A stretch of DNA of 64,000 nt from Capsaspora owczarzaki ATCC 30864 (Eukaryota; Opisthokonta; Filasterea): positions 1,217,587 to 1,281,586 of the forward strand of contig NW_011887297.1 in assembly GCF_000151315.2 (NCBI RefSeq), written 5' to 3'. Under the pieces are notes generated by a model. The model was not told the origin of the DNA, ran no database searches, and saw nothing but the letters and a program-made list of their open reading frames with translations. Numbering within the stretch: the stretch's first letter is position 1; each line of letters begins with the position of its first letter. Below are positions 35,200 through 46,188 of the stretch, one piece after another. A program made the position numbers and the translations under genes.

Positions 35200-38100
35200 T
35201 CAAGCGAACGGATTGGCGAAGGGGTCTGATGCAAAGTTCGACTAAAGTACGCAAAACATGGGATCAAGTGAGCCACCAACGACACCCGAACAAACAAGCA
35301 AACAACAACAACAACAACAACAACAAAAACCCCCGCCCAACTCAAAATTCAGCCCAAATTTCACAGCACATCAAAGACTCACCCTTTGTTGCTGTTGTTG
35401 TGGTTGCTGCTGCTGCGGCTGCCCGAATGGATTTGCTTGCTGAGGAGCGAACGGTGCGCCGAAAGGATTCGTGGATTGAGGCGCACCGAACGCCTGCTGC
35501 TGTTGTGGAACAGGCGAAAAGGACTGGCCAAACGGCTGTTGCTGTTGTGGAGCACCGAACGGTTGGCCGTAAGGCTGCTGCTGCGCCGCGAAAGGTTGAG
35601 CTGCAAAGGGTTGCTGCTGAGCTCCAAACGGCTGTTGCCCGAAAGGCTGCTGTGCGTAAGGCTGTCCAAAAGGTTGTTGCTGATACGAAGTTGACGGGGA
35701 GAAGGATTGCGCTGGCACAAACTGGGACGCGTTGTACGCAGGTTGCGCATAAGCTGTGGGAACGGAGCCTCGCGCGGCGGGTGCAACCTGACCGAAGCCA
35801 GACGGTTGTTGGCCATACACGGCAGGGGCCGACGGGCGAGAGGCAGGCATCGACACTGGCTGAGCGCCACCCTTGGAAGAGATGGGATCAAAGTCGTCAA
35901 GAGCTGCGCGAGTACAACGGTCAGAGTTGAGTTGAAGAGAGGTGAGGAAAACGAACAAACTCGCAAATGTCAAGCAACTACCCAAAAAAAAAAAAAAAAA
36001 AAAAAGCACAACATAACAAAAGCAAAAACTCCAATTCACCAGACAGGCTACGTACAGAGCAAATCGATTTGCTTGTTCAGCGATTGCTGCTTGTCGCCAC
36101 CCAGCAGATCCGCGCGACCCGCAGGGCTAGCGGAAGGTCCCGGCGCGGGCGCGGTGCGAGGGGCCGCAGCGGAAGTTGCTGCAGCGGCTGCTGGCGGAGG
36201 AGGGCGAGCGGGTCCAGGAGCAGTCTTTTGATGGAAAGAGGCAAAGCCGCCACTGTTTCCAGTGCTTCCATTCGATGCCGACGGGGCGGCCGCATCGGAG
36301 GGAGCGCGAGGACGTCCGTTGAGCGGGAGCACAATGTCCGCCGCGACAGAGGAGCTAGCAGAGCTGTAAAACCCGCATATGAGTCGCTAGAACAACAAAG
36401 TTGAAACAACAGCAACACCAGCCCCCCCTTCTGACTTACGGAGCGGGAGTGGAGCGAATGTCAAAATTACGGACATGCTCCTCAAGCGCCTTCAACAAAG
36501 CGGTGGGTGCCTACCAGGAACACATCACCGACTGAGCATGCAAGCCAGCCATACATGGATTTTCATCGTGGAAGACCATTCCGTCCTTACCTGAGCGAGA
36601 TCGGGGACTTCATCGTCGCTAATGATCTGGGAAATGCGAGCGAGCTCCATGAACTTCATCATGATGCCCGTCTCGTGCAGATACTTTTTGTAAATCTCCA
36701 AGGCTTCTTTTGCTCCGGTCTTGTCCAAATCGAAAAAGATTTCTGCACAAACGGGTTCAAGAGCAAAAAAGAAACAAGAAAAAAAAAAGCAAAAAAAAAG
36801 CGGATTAGCAAAATGGAAAAGAAATACGCCCGACCAAAAACGCCTTTACGCCCGACCAAAAACGCCTTCTCGTCATCACGACATACCCAGAATTCGAATC
36901 ACATAGTCGTTCAGGACAGCATAGAGACGGATCAGGTCCTTCATCAGATAGACGAATGCAGCCGAAATGACATAGTTGTTCATTTCGTCCTCTCGCGCCT
37001 GCATTTCCAGGAGAGAGTCAACCAACACCTGGAAAGAATGCGCCTCCGAGAACAAGGCAGCCACTGGGAGCGTCTTGATGTGTTTCTCGGCGCTGGGGGC
37101 GCGGCGGATGGGGTCGAGATCGAGCTGCGAAAATGTGGCCACACGCGTCTCGAGGTAGCGAGCGTAGCGTCGGATGAAGCCGGACATGTCATATGCTGCG
37201 AAACGCCAAGACGCAGAAGAAACAAAAAAGGAGTATGGAACGAGCATCGTGACGTGTTGGTGTGAGCACGGCATGTTTTCAAAACAAAACAAATTTTGAA
37301 AAAGAAAATCTGCAGCGACGTACCTTGAGGGTTGCTCTTGTCGAGGAAGTTCAACACATTCAGATTGAGCCTCGCCTCGCCCAGGTACCTCGAGAAGCGC
37401 TCCTGGCCATCGCGCATGAGAATGTGGTAGACGATGAGTGTCTTGAAGACGGAGACCCAGTTCTTGGTTTGAAGGCGCTCGTGCAGCAGGCGCACAAGCT
37501 CATTCGGGCTGATGCCGCCCGAGAATGACAAGTGGTTGAGAATATCTGCGAGAGCCACAACACAAGACAAGACAGCATGCATGTCAGGCCAGGTCAGCGA
37601 CGTGCACAGCGAAGAGGGACGGCAAATTTTGACGACATTTTGGAGGGCTCGATGCACCGCGCCTCTGTCGCTGAAACAGAGTTGTTGGCTTGGTCGGGTT
37701 TTGTTGTATCATTCGTTGACCGCGAAGGGGGCAGCTGGGCCTCAGCGTGGATGCGAGGCAGCAATCTTGTGTGAGCGGGCGATTGCGTTGGCTGGCTTTC
37801 GTTGCCTCCATCTCCACGTCCCTCTCCAAACCGGCAACCTTGTCACTCCATCAGCCCACTTTCTAAACAAGCGTGCCACAAGCAGCCCCCCCCCCCCATC
37901 GCCGCTCCCTACCTCCCTTCCCAAGCCACATCAAAAACACTGCCGAGATCGCCGCCTTTCCATTCAAAAAAGCCCAGTGTTGCCGCACTTTCCCGCAGTG
38001 GGGCACCGGCGCAGAGTTTTCAGAGCTCAGAGTGAAGAGCGAGTGTCTGCTGCACTCTTGCTGGCCATACGTCCAACAGCACGAAGCGCAGTCACACAAA

Positions 38101-38325
38101 GCTCACAACGCTCGGCTAAAATCCCGCTCCAATGCAAACTCCATACAAATCAAAATCAAAACACCATAACAAATACTGACTTTCGACGTGTTTGCGCTTC
38201 GGTGCGCAAATGTCGTTGTTGGTGGCCTTGACGACTGCGACGGCGATGGTGTCGCTGCCGAGGGAGTGCTTGACGACATCGACGCGGTCGGTCAGCGTGC
38301 CCATCACCGTGGTGCCCTTGCGCAT
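35200..38325 (-). CDS. AP180/CALM clathrin assembly protein (ANTH domain)
   Basis: Exons 38325-38181, 37545-37324, 37195-36887, 36742-36591, 36510-36440, 36363-36056, 35903-35383 and 35241-35200 give 589 aa. The N-terminal ANTH domain carries the phosphoinositide-binding consensus exactly (KAT, six residues, PKRKH; residues about 33-46), followed by TKNWVSVFKTLIVYHILMRDG as in AP180 and PICALM. The C-terminal half is Pro/Ala- then Gln/Phe/Gly-rich, with DFDP, NPFGAPF and NPFGQP, and the last 14-codon exon adds SDPF and NPF at the extreme C-terminus. Such DPF/NPF motifs bind AP2 and EH-domain proteins. It should link PI(4,5)P2 membrane to clathrin during endocytosis. Intron 1 (635 bp) is the longest in the gene; its GTCAGT donor is weaker than the rest but keeps the frame. 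Confidence 0.93.
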
Positions 38326-38462
38326 GGTTTTGGATGGAATTGAATTGGGAAAAACGGAAGAAGACTGAATTTGCATTGTATTGCATTGGATTGAGCTCAA
38401 AGACAGTTGATCAATGTAATGCATTCAGTCGTTGTTGTTGATACTTTCAATTTCAAACCACC
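38326..38462. promoter_or_regulatory. 137-bp divergent promoter region, AP180/TAF4
   Basis: The start codons of two divergent genes are only 137 bp apart, so 5' UTRs and both promoters must fit here. The spacer has ATTGCATTG-type repeats (about 38378-38395) and no clear TATA box. Confidence 0.6.
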
Positions 38463-40700
38463 ATGAGCGACCCGAACAGGTGAGTGGTTCAACGTTACAG
38501 CTGATCTTTGACGTTCTGACATCGGATTCGCGTGTTTCTCAACTCTTCGCGCTTCAATCCCGTGTTCTAACTCTGAATGCTCCGCAGCATGTTTGCGACC
38601 GAGACGTTCTCGGAGGACTACCTGGGCACGGTCGTCGGCGCGCTGGGCGGCTTGGTCGGCTCTGTGCAGCCTGTGGCTGGCGCGCCGTCCTCTGCAGCAG
38701 CAGCAGCAGCCGCTCCCATCGATGCCAGCATGGCGAACATGACTGGCGGGCTCCAGTTTGGCCCTGGATCCAGTGCAGGGACAGCGGCAGGAGGCTTTGG
38801 CAGCAGCGGCCATCCGTCGCCAGCCTCGTTTGGCTTTGGATTGACCCCGAGCGCCAGCGCCAGCAGCAGCAGCAGTGCGATGGCCATGGGTCGCGCGCCC
38901 GCTAGTTCGACTGGTGGTGCTGGTGCTGGTGCTGGTGCTTCAGGTGCTGCGGGCGGGTACAGCATGCCCGCCTTCCAGATGCCGCAGCCGATGATGGCCG
39001 CTCCCGTGCAGAACTTTGCGCAGGCTCGCCACCAGCAGCTCCTCCGCGAGCAGCAGCAGCAGCTGCATCTGCAACAGCAGCACCAGCTGCAGAAGGAGCA
39101 GGCGCGCGCCGCAGCGGGCAACAACGAGATTGACCACAACGATCTGCTCGCGGTCGCTGGCGTCGACGAAGAGGTGAGATCTCGCCTTCCGGAGCTCGAC
39201 GATCGAGGGTTGGATGACTCACGGATGCGCAACTTTCTCGTTGATTTTTTGTTTTTGTTGCGGGTGTTGTTGTTGAAATTACTGGGACGTTTTGGGGCTT
39301 TTTGGCTGGATGGATTTAGGCTGAAAACGAGCTGCTGAAGCAATCCTTCACTCTGCGGCGCCCGGAAAAGGTGGTCGTCATCCCAGTGGAGCCGCAATTC
39401 ATCAACAGGGAGAACATTACGCGAAAGGTCCAACAAGTTGGTAGGTGTTGAACGTTGGTGCGAGGCCAAGATTTGGCATCGTTCAGCAAAGCTGACGGAT
39501 TTCTTGTTGTCCGACCTCTCCTCTTTCTCGCTTTAGCTTCGGCGGCTGGACTGTTCATTGAGGATCTTGACGTGAATGAGTTTTTGGGACATGCGTTGGA
39601 GCTCTATCTCCGGAACATCCTTGAGAAGGTACTGCTGCAGCGATTCCATTTCCTTGTCCGATTTGATCCAAAGTGCAGAAGCTCCTGCTCACTGAACATG
39701 CGTGAAAACAGCTCTTTGTGATTAGCGAACATCGCTATGAGGTCTTCCGAACCTTGTATCCGACTACAACGACTAGCGAGCCAAAGCGATTGCTGACGTT
39801 GCTCCAGCGAGTTGATGCAGCGCGCGAGGCTGCTCGGCAAGAGCATGAGCGCGAGGCCATCCTCCGTGCTTTCAAAGTGAGTGTGCTTGCTCATGTTTCA
39901 GCGCAGCATCTTGACAACACAGCTAAAATCATCTCACGTCTTGCTGCTCGCAGGATCGGAAAAATCTCGATGACGAGCAGCGCGAGCGTGCCAAACGCCT
40001 TCAAGCGGATGCCGACATTCGGAGTCAACAACGGCGAGCCAATCAGGCTCTTGCACAGGTTCTTCCAAAGTCAAACCGGTACGGAACTGCTGAAACGCGC
40101 AAGTTTTTTTTTTTTTTTTTTTTTTCCACTGGAAGTGGTGCATTTGGAAACTGACTTTTTCAATTCATTCTGCTCGAGCAGCCCGTCATTCCTGGACTCT
40201 GCCCGATCGTCCAATCCGCTGGGTGTAAGTACATTCACCAACGCGCTCCATCTCGAGTTGAGCGATCTGGCTCGTCAGGCGCTCACCCGGTTTTGGTTTC
40301 CCTTTCCTGCAGGACTCTGGCGACGGCGACGAGTTCGTCCCTGTGGGGGCAGACGGAACTGCACAAGCTGGCGCGAACCCCGACGTCAATGGTATGACCC
40401 GACCTTTTGTGGGGGGCATTCTGCAAAGAACTTTGCGCAATGTTCCAAAGTTCCAAAGTTGACTTTTTATGTTTCTGTTTTTTTTTTTGTTGTTGTTGTT
40501 TGTTGGTCGCAGCTTCACACATGAAACGCGCGCAAGCGTTCGACATGGCGCCATACCCACACACTGTGACTATCAAGGACCTGCTCATGTACATGAACGG
40601 GGATGCTCGCACCAAGCGAAGCCCGCTGTATTTCAAGGCATTGATTCGACAGGCAACTGTTGGCAACGCTCAACCAGAAGCGCCGCGATATTTGGTGTAG
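38463..40700 (+). CDS. TAF4: TFIID subunit TAF4
   Basis: Exons 38463-38479, 38588-39173, 39320-39440, 39537-39628, 39712-39876, 39954-40078, 40182-40224, 40313-40391 and 40513-40700 give 471 aa. Residues 1-200 are Ala/Gly/Ser- then Gln-rich, as in animal TAF4. The conserved C-terminal region (about 245-471) begins with a histone-fold helix region (VQQVASAAGLFIEDLDVNEFLGHALELYL), continues with ISEHRYEVFRTLY, AAREAARQEHEREAILRA and KRLQADADIRSQQRR, and ends with VTIKDLLMYMNGDARTKRSPLYFKAL, which matches the human NLRDLIFCLENERETSHSLLLYKAFL end. TAF4 pairs with TAF12 in TFIID. Exons 1 (17 nt) and 7 (43 nt) are very small; exon 7 is the least certain. Tail-to-tail with SDS22, 81 bp apart. Confidence 0.9.
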
Positions 40701-40781
40701 ATGGCGCGAGTTTAATAGAGACGATTTTTCGATGTGTATTCCAGATGTCATTCGTGGTGGTTTATTGCACTTCCGCACAAC

Positions 40782-42653
40782 TCAGTTTTGACGAATCGGA
40801 GTGGCGTCAACCTGGAAGACGGTAGGCAGAGCGAGCTTGACCTTTCGACGATAGGCGCTGTCTTTGGCGATCGGATTGCCTTCAAAGTACACCGTGCCAA
40901 GTCGCGGGCATGTGCGCAGAAGGTCGACGTCTGCCCAATTTTCCAAGCGGTTGTTGTTGAGCTGCAACCAAAAACAAAAATTGTTTTGGGTCATGAGCCA
41001 TCACAAACACAAACGACCCATGTAAAAGCATGGCCAGACGACATACCCAGAAGTCTTCAAGGCTGACCAGATGCCCCACGTTGGCAAGGCGGGAAATGCG
41101 GTTGGAACCGACGTCCAAAATACTCAACTGGGTCTGAGAACGGACAAGGCGACGCAAAAACCGAAGTCTCGTGTGAGCTATACATTGTTTCCTTCCCTCT
41201 CCCCCCTCCCAATAGTCCCGCGCTTGACAACAGACGACTTCGTACGTTGGCATCCAATCCAGAAATTTCTTGAATGCCATTGTGACTCAGGTACAGCTGC
41301 TCCAACTGTGGCAGGTTGTCGAGGTTTTCAATCGTGACAATTCGATTGCTCTATCGGAAAAGGGGGGGGGACGATGAGTGCGATGTGAGATGTGATCTCT
41401 CGGACGGTGTTCACGCATTCAATGTGGAAAACATCGTGTACCTGCAAGCTCAAGCTCTCGAGATGCTGAAGATGACCAAGATTCTGTAGAACAGCCAAAT
41501 CAAAGGACAGTCAGTGCCATCGCACCCGTTGTACTGTGCGAAACGATGCTTGAAGCCCAAACCATACCTTGATGGCAGTGATCTTGTTCTTGCCGAGATA
41601 GAGTTCCCGAATTTCGACAAGAGTGTCCAATCCTTGAATTTCCTGTTGACCAATTGCACGGTAATGGATTGAGCTGCAATTCACGCTGCTCTGAGCCAAG
41701 AGACCCACAGCAATACACTGCTCTAAGTTACTCGAATGTTGTTGGCGCCCAGTTCGAGCATGGTGAGCTTGGTGAGCGTTGACAGTCCTTCAATGACCTT
41801 GATTCGGTTTTGAGACAAGAAGAGCTTGGTGAGGTTGACGAGAGGTTCGAGGCCCTGGATGACCTTGATGTTGTTGAACGAGAGGTCCAAGATCCTGTGT
41901 CCAGAGAGGAGAAGGAGCGCGAGCCCACGCAAAAGAACCAAAAGTACGTCAGCATATGAAATCACTTTTTTTTTTTGGTTTGCTTGTTTGAGATACGGCC
42001 TTTTTGCGTCGTGTCTCTTGCATGTATACATACGTCAGATTGGTCAACGTAGAAATGCCCTCGATGGTGTCAATCTGGTTGTCGTAGAGATCGAGCTCTG
42101 TCAAGTTGGTCAAAGTGTCAATGCACTCGATGCGGCGAATCAAGTTTTGCTTGAGAACGAGGCTCTGTTCAACACCACGAGACCAGTCAATTCGATGAGT
42201 GCAATAGCGCATGCAATGCAATGGTGCTTGTCCTTTGTAGTAAGTAGGGGTCGCGATGCTCTGAGCGATTGAGGAAGAAAGGTGAAAATGGTCATTTTCG
42301 TTGAGTACCTCGAGGCTGGTGAAGCGCTCCAGCTGCTCCATCTTGCGAATGCGTGCATGGATGGCCTCGATCTCTGTGACGTCTTCCGGGAAGTCGACCC
42401 AGTCTGGCGCGTCGCTGGCAGCAGGCGAGCCGTCGTCCTTGTCCTCGACCTCCTGCTCGTCGTCGTCATCATCATCATGACCCACAGCAGCATCAGCATC
42501 GGCAGCAGTCTCGTGTGAATGCTGCGACAACGCTTTTGCTTCTGCTTCTGCCTTGGCCTTGGCGGCGTCCATCACGGCGAACGCGTCGATGGTCACTGGC
42601 GAGACGATCGCAGTGCGCTTGGCTGGCTGCGGATTCGATTCAGACGACGACAT
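40782..42653 (-). CDS. PPP1R7: protein phosphatase 1 regulatory subunit SDS22
   Basis: Exons 42653-42309, 42164-42034, 41894-41732, 41642-41568, 41483-41442, 41350-41246, 41133-41047 and 40961-40782 give 375 aa. After an acidic N-terminal region (HDDDDDDEQEVEDKDD) come about 11 SDS22-type 22-residue LRRs, for example NLTELDLYDNQIDTIEGIS, LTKLFLSQNRIKVIEGLS and LEQLYLSHNGIQEISGLD. The C-terminal cap is CPRLGTVYFEGNPIAKDSAYRRKV, the LRRcap of this family. SDS22 binds nuclear PP1 and controls its assembly and mitotic activity. Exon borders fall at varied LRR positions, unlike the one-repeat-per-exon plan of the receptor kinases in this window. Confidence 0.95.
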
Positions 42654-42721
42654 GAACCCCCTGGAACCGGATTGGAAAATAAAAGACTGAAACAGAAAGG
42701 AAAAAAAGTTGAATCGGCATT
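42654..42721. promoter_or_regulatory. 68-bp divergent promoter region, SDS22/SETD7-like
   Basis: Only 68 bp separate the two divergent start codons, the shortest such gap here. It is A-rich on the plus strand (GAAAATAAAAGAC) and must contain transcription starts for both genes unless transcripts overlap. Confidence 0.6.
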
Positions 42722-44329
42722 GTGATGAAAATGGTCGAATTTGCTCAGAGCTCAGTCGCTTATTCAAGGATGGAGCGAAACAACAAGCGACGACGACGTG
42801 AAGCCGAAGCCAGCGACGCTGAGCACGATGAAAGGACGACCGTGAACGAGTTCAATAACGATGATGGTGACGTCAATATCGAGGACGAGAACGAGCGAGA
42901 TCGCGTCAAGCGTGTGCGCCTCATGGCAGCGAGCGTGGCGCCGGACTCGTGGAAGGCTGCTGCAATGCTACCCGACTCGAGCGACGACGACGAAGACGAC
43001 GAGAACGATCATGATGATAAGGATGACGAGAACGAGAACGATGAAAGCGACGCCGAGGAGCAAGACCAAGACCAAGACGACGACGAGGATCAATCCGAAT
43101 CCGAATCTGCAGCCGATCAAGAGGACCACACTGAACTCAAGGCTGACGGAACGCATGTCGTGCACTACAAGAACGGAAACACATTTACTGGAACAATCCG
43201 AGACGGCCTGAAACAGGGCCCTGGCGTGATGCAGTACCACGATGGCGTCGTTCTCACGGGAACCTACGTCGATGATCAGCTGGAAGGAGCCTCGCGGTAC
43301 GACTACCCGGACAAGACATACGTGCTGTGCACCCACCACCGATCGAGACTGACTGGGCTTGCAACAGAGTACGATGACCAAGGGCGGCGGTTGCAACTGC
43401 GCCACCACAACAACAGCAACGATAACTCGGACGACAACGACGACGACGACGACAACGACGACGTTGAGATTCTCGCAACGACAATGTACTATGTCGATGG
43501 CGGCCGGCTCGATCTAGGACCCAATGTCACAAACAACGACGAGGAAGCTCAGTCGCCAGACACGTCTGCCACGGCCGCTACAGAGGGCGTTTGCGGCGGC
43601 GAGTACGATTTTCCAAACAGCGTGGTCACTCTGCGAGGCGACTGGCGACGCACCACGTTAATCTCGGCTCGGGCGTACGATAACAACAACAGGCCGTTCA
43701 ATCCTGTCGCAGCGCGTCGCGAAATCACCTGCGCAGCACCCAGCACCTGCTTTGAGCCCGCACCCGAAAGCGACACCCTCTCTGCCAAATTCACGCGAAC
43801 GTTCGCAACAGATGCGCACATTTGCGATGCCCCATTGCTGCCCGATCCTCACGAGTCGATTTTGGTGTACGTTGCGCCTTCGACTGTGCCAGGCGCGGGC
43901 GAGGGGCTGTTTGCCCGTGTCGACATTGCTCCTCGCACTGTGGTGTCGTTTTATCATGGCGTCCGCGTGTCTCATGCAGAGGTGGATGCTCGGGATTGGA
44001 GCGCCAATTCAAACACCATTTCGCTGGACGATACAGTCGTTATTGACGTTCCCGTCCCGTTCGACAACGTCAACTCGTACTGCGCGACGCTCGGCCACAA
44101 GGCCAACCACCATTTCCAACTCAAAAATGCCGAGTATGGGCTGTTCACCCACCCGCGGTTTGGGCTGATCAAGTGTGTCCAGGCGCTCGACAGGGCTATT
44201 CCAGCCGGCAGCGAAATCTTTGTCTCGTACGACTACAAGCCTGACCAGACCACCGGTGACGAACCTCAAGCACCTCAATGGTATCTGGATCAGTATCATG
44301 AGCACATGAAGATTCAGGCGGGGCGCTAG
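42722..44329 (+). CDS. SETD7-like lysine methyltransferase with MORN repeats
   Basis: Intronless frame of 535 aa. Residues about 1-135 are acidic/basic low complexity. MORN-type repeats follow (YKNGNTFTGTIRDGLKQGPG, then YHDGVVLTGTYVDDQLEG). The C-terminal SET domain (about 378-520) closely matches human SETD7: GAGEGLFARVDIAPRTVVSF, YHGVRVSHAEVDARDW, VIDVPVPFDNVNSYCATLG, then GHKANHHF (AdoMet-binding Asn-His), HPRFGLIKCVQ and VSYDYKP with the catalytic Tyr positions kept. SETD7 mono-methylates H3K4 and other Lys substrates. An acidic loop inside the N-terminal part (about 236-250) is an addition. The first two Met (residues 1 and 3) and Met 17 are all possible starts. The lack of introns is unusual beside its neighbours. 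Confidence 0.93.
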   Translation: MMKMVEFAQSSVAYSRMERNNKRRRREAEASDAEHDERTTVNEFNNDDGDVNIEDENERDRVKRVRLMAASVAPDSWKAAAMLPDSSDDDEDDENDHDDKDDENENDESDAEEQDQDQDDDEDQSESESAADQEDHTELKADGTHVVHYKNGNTFTGTIRDGLKQGPGVMQYHDGVVLTGTYVDDQLEGASRYDYPDKTYVLCTHHRSRLTGLATEYDDQGRRLQLRHHNNSNDNSDDNDDDDDNDDVEILATTMYYVDGGRLDLGPNVTNNDEEAQSPDTSATAATEGVCGGEYDFPNSVVTLRGDWRRTTLISARAYDNNNRPFNPVAARREITCAAPSTCFEPAPESDTLSAKFTRTFATDAHICDAPLLPDPHESILVYVAPSTVPGAGEGLFARVDIAPRTVVSFYHGVRVSHAEVDARDWSANSNTISLDDTVVIDVPVPFDNVNSYCATLGHKANHHFQLKNAEYGLFTHPRFGLIKCVQALDRAIPAGSEIFVSYDYKPDQTTGDEPQAPQWYLDQYHEHMKIQAGR

Positions 44330-44410
44330 TGCCGAGTGAGGCAAGAGATGGTTATTTTTTTGGTTTAATAAATGCAATCAATCGAAATTCCACAAGTCCA
44401 TGCATGTTCA

Positions 44411-45759
44411 CTACTTTCCATATCGCTGCTCGCATTTGCTATACAAGTGAAGCAAGTGAATGAACATGGCGTAATTCCAATACTCGAGGTCGCGAATGTG
44501 GCTGTTGTAGGCGGGTGTTTTGTTTTGTTTGGCAGTATTCGTTGAGGTCAGGATGAGTTGAAAACACAACACAACACACATAGGGGGGGGGGCGCACAGA
44601 ATGGAGACTCACAAAATTTCAGTCACTCGGATGTGCCAGGGTAGATACCCGACCAGCGAATGAGTGCGACCAATTTGGAAGAGCAGTTCCGGTTCTGGCA
44701 ACGGAATCATGTCTGAAAAAACGAGCAACAAATGGTCAGATGAGCGCTCAGCGACCTCCTTCAATGCAGCATTGTGATTATTCGGGTAAGGCGCGTGCAC
44801 GGACCTTGCATTAAACTCGTAAACCGAGGCACATCAATCTCGCTGAGCTGCAGCTTTTTCGATTGCACTGACTTGGCCAGATGCAAGGCGACATCTACTA
44901 TTGGTGTTCGTCCGTCCATGGGTGACAGAATATACACAACAGGGCGATCTGCGACAAAGCACACGAAGAGCAGAGTCAGAACAAAGACATCCATCCAAAA
45001 AAGGTACGAGCAATTTGTGAAGCAATGTGCACAACACTACCTGTGCAAAAAGCAAGCGCACCTTTTGCCAATGCAGCATCAGAGTCCGTTGAGCTAATCT
45101 GAATCGAGACGGCCAACTCGCCCGCATTCAAGTCCTCGGCAACGGTTCGACGGAGGGCTGCCGACAATTCCATTTCGTGTGATTTGAGGATGCCGCCGTC
45201 GTCAAACACTGAGACATACCGGGCGCCGGCACCAATTGCCCAGGCGGCGGCGTCTGCCAGCTGCTCGATGGCTGCGGAATTGATGTTTGAGTGCAGTGAT
45301 TCGTTCCCGTCTGCCGAGCAATTCTGACTAGCATGGCTGTGGGCATGGCTGTGCGGCTTATCAGCTGGAATCGAGGTATTTGGGCTGGGTGTAAGCGAGG
45401 TAGTCGCGGAAGTAGGACATGTCAGAGTTGAGATCGAGTCGCCTCGTCGCTCTCCAGCAGCAGCAGCGCCAGAGTCCAGCAGCAGTTGCTCCTTGTGCAC
45501 GACAAATGCAATGTGGACTGGCAGTTTGCCCTGGGCAGCGATCGCCTGGACGTCGGCCTTCAGCTCGGCGAGCGATCCAGGACCAGCGACGCCCACCGCC
45601 ACCGCCGCCGACGACGACGACGACGACGACGATGCGGCGCTCTTGGCAGTCGAGTTTCGCAGCGAGAGACGCGCGACGGGCGATGAGAACAGCAGCGACT
45701 GGCACAAGAGGCGCAGTGCCAGCTCAGCGAGTCTGAAACCCGTGCTGAAGACGGATTGC

Positions 45760-45797
<38 letters not shown>

Positions 45798-45992
45798 CTC
45801 GGCGGCAGGTGCCTGATGAGTGGTCGTCGTCTCGGTCGCAGCAGCAGCAGTAAGTGGCCCTGCTGGGTGGCTGGAGTGAGTGTGCGCGCGGGTGATCTCA
45901 GACACGTGGAGCAAGTCCGACAGCGAGACGCAGGCGGAAAGCGTCGTGTGGCAGAGGCGGAGCGTGCCGCCGTACAGCGCAGACAGCAGCAT
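44411..45992 (-). CDS. NUS1: cis-prenyltransferase subunit NUS1 / Nogo-B receptor
   Basis: Exons 45992-45062, 44948-44805, 44712-44613 and 44501-44411 give 421 aa. The N-terminal half is low complexity with poly-Ala and poly-Ser runs and a hydrophobic first segment that may anchor it in the ER. The conserved region starts at LPVHIAFVVHKEQ, continues with AWAIGAGARYVSVFDDGGIL (human NUS1: VGISYISVYDHQGIF), GYLPWHIRVTEIL, and ends with the diagnostic C-terminal CEQRYGK (RxG motif). With a DHDDS-type partner it makes the dolichol precursor for protein glycosylation. The frame is open to an upstream ATG at 46088 (MQISISRVTPFFSIQLYSI), which would add another hydrophobic stretch; the start is uncertain. 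The stop lies 81 bp from the convergent SETD7-like gene. Confidence 0.93.
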
Positions 45993-46188
45993 CAGCAGGC
46001 GGACTGGACTGGACTGGATTGAGAAAAATAAAATACTGTACAACTGGATCGAAAAAAAGGGGGTCACTCTGGAGATTGAGATTTGCATTCACAAACAAAA
46101 GGGTGTTCCAGGCTGAAAACACAAACAAAAAGGCTGACACCCGCCGATACATACAGGACACACAGAAACAACACACAAACACATCCGA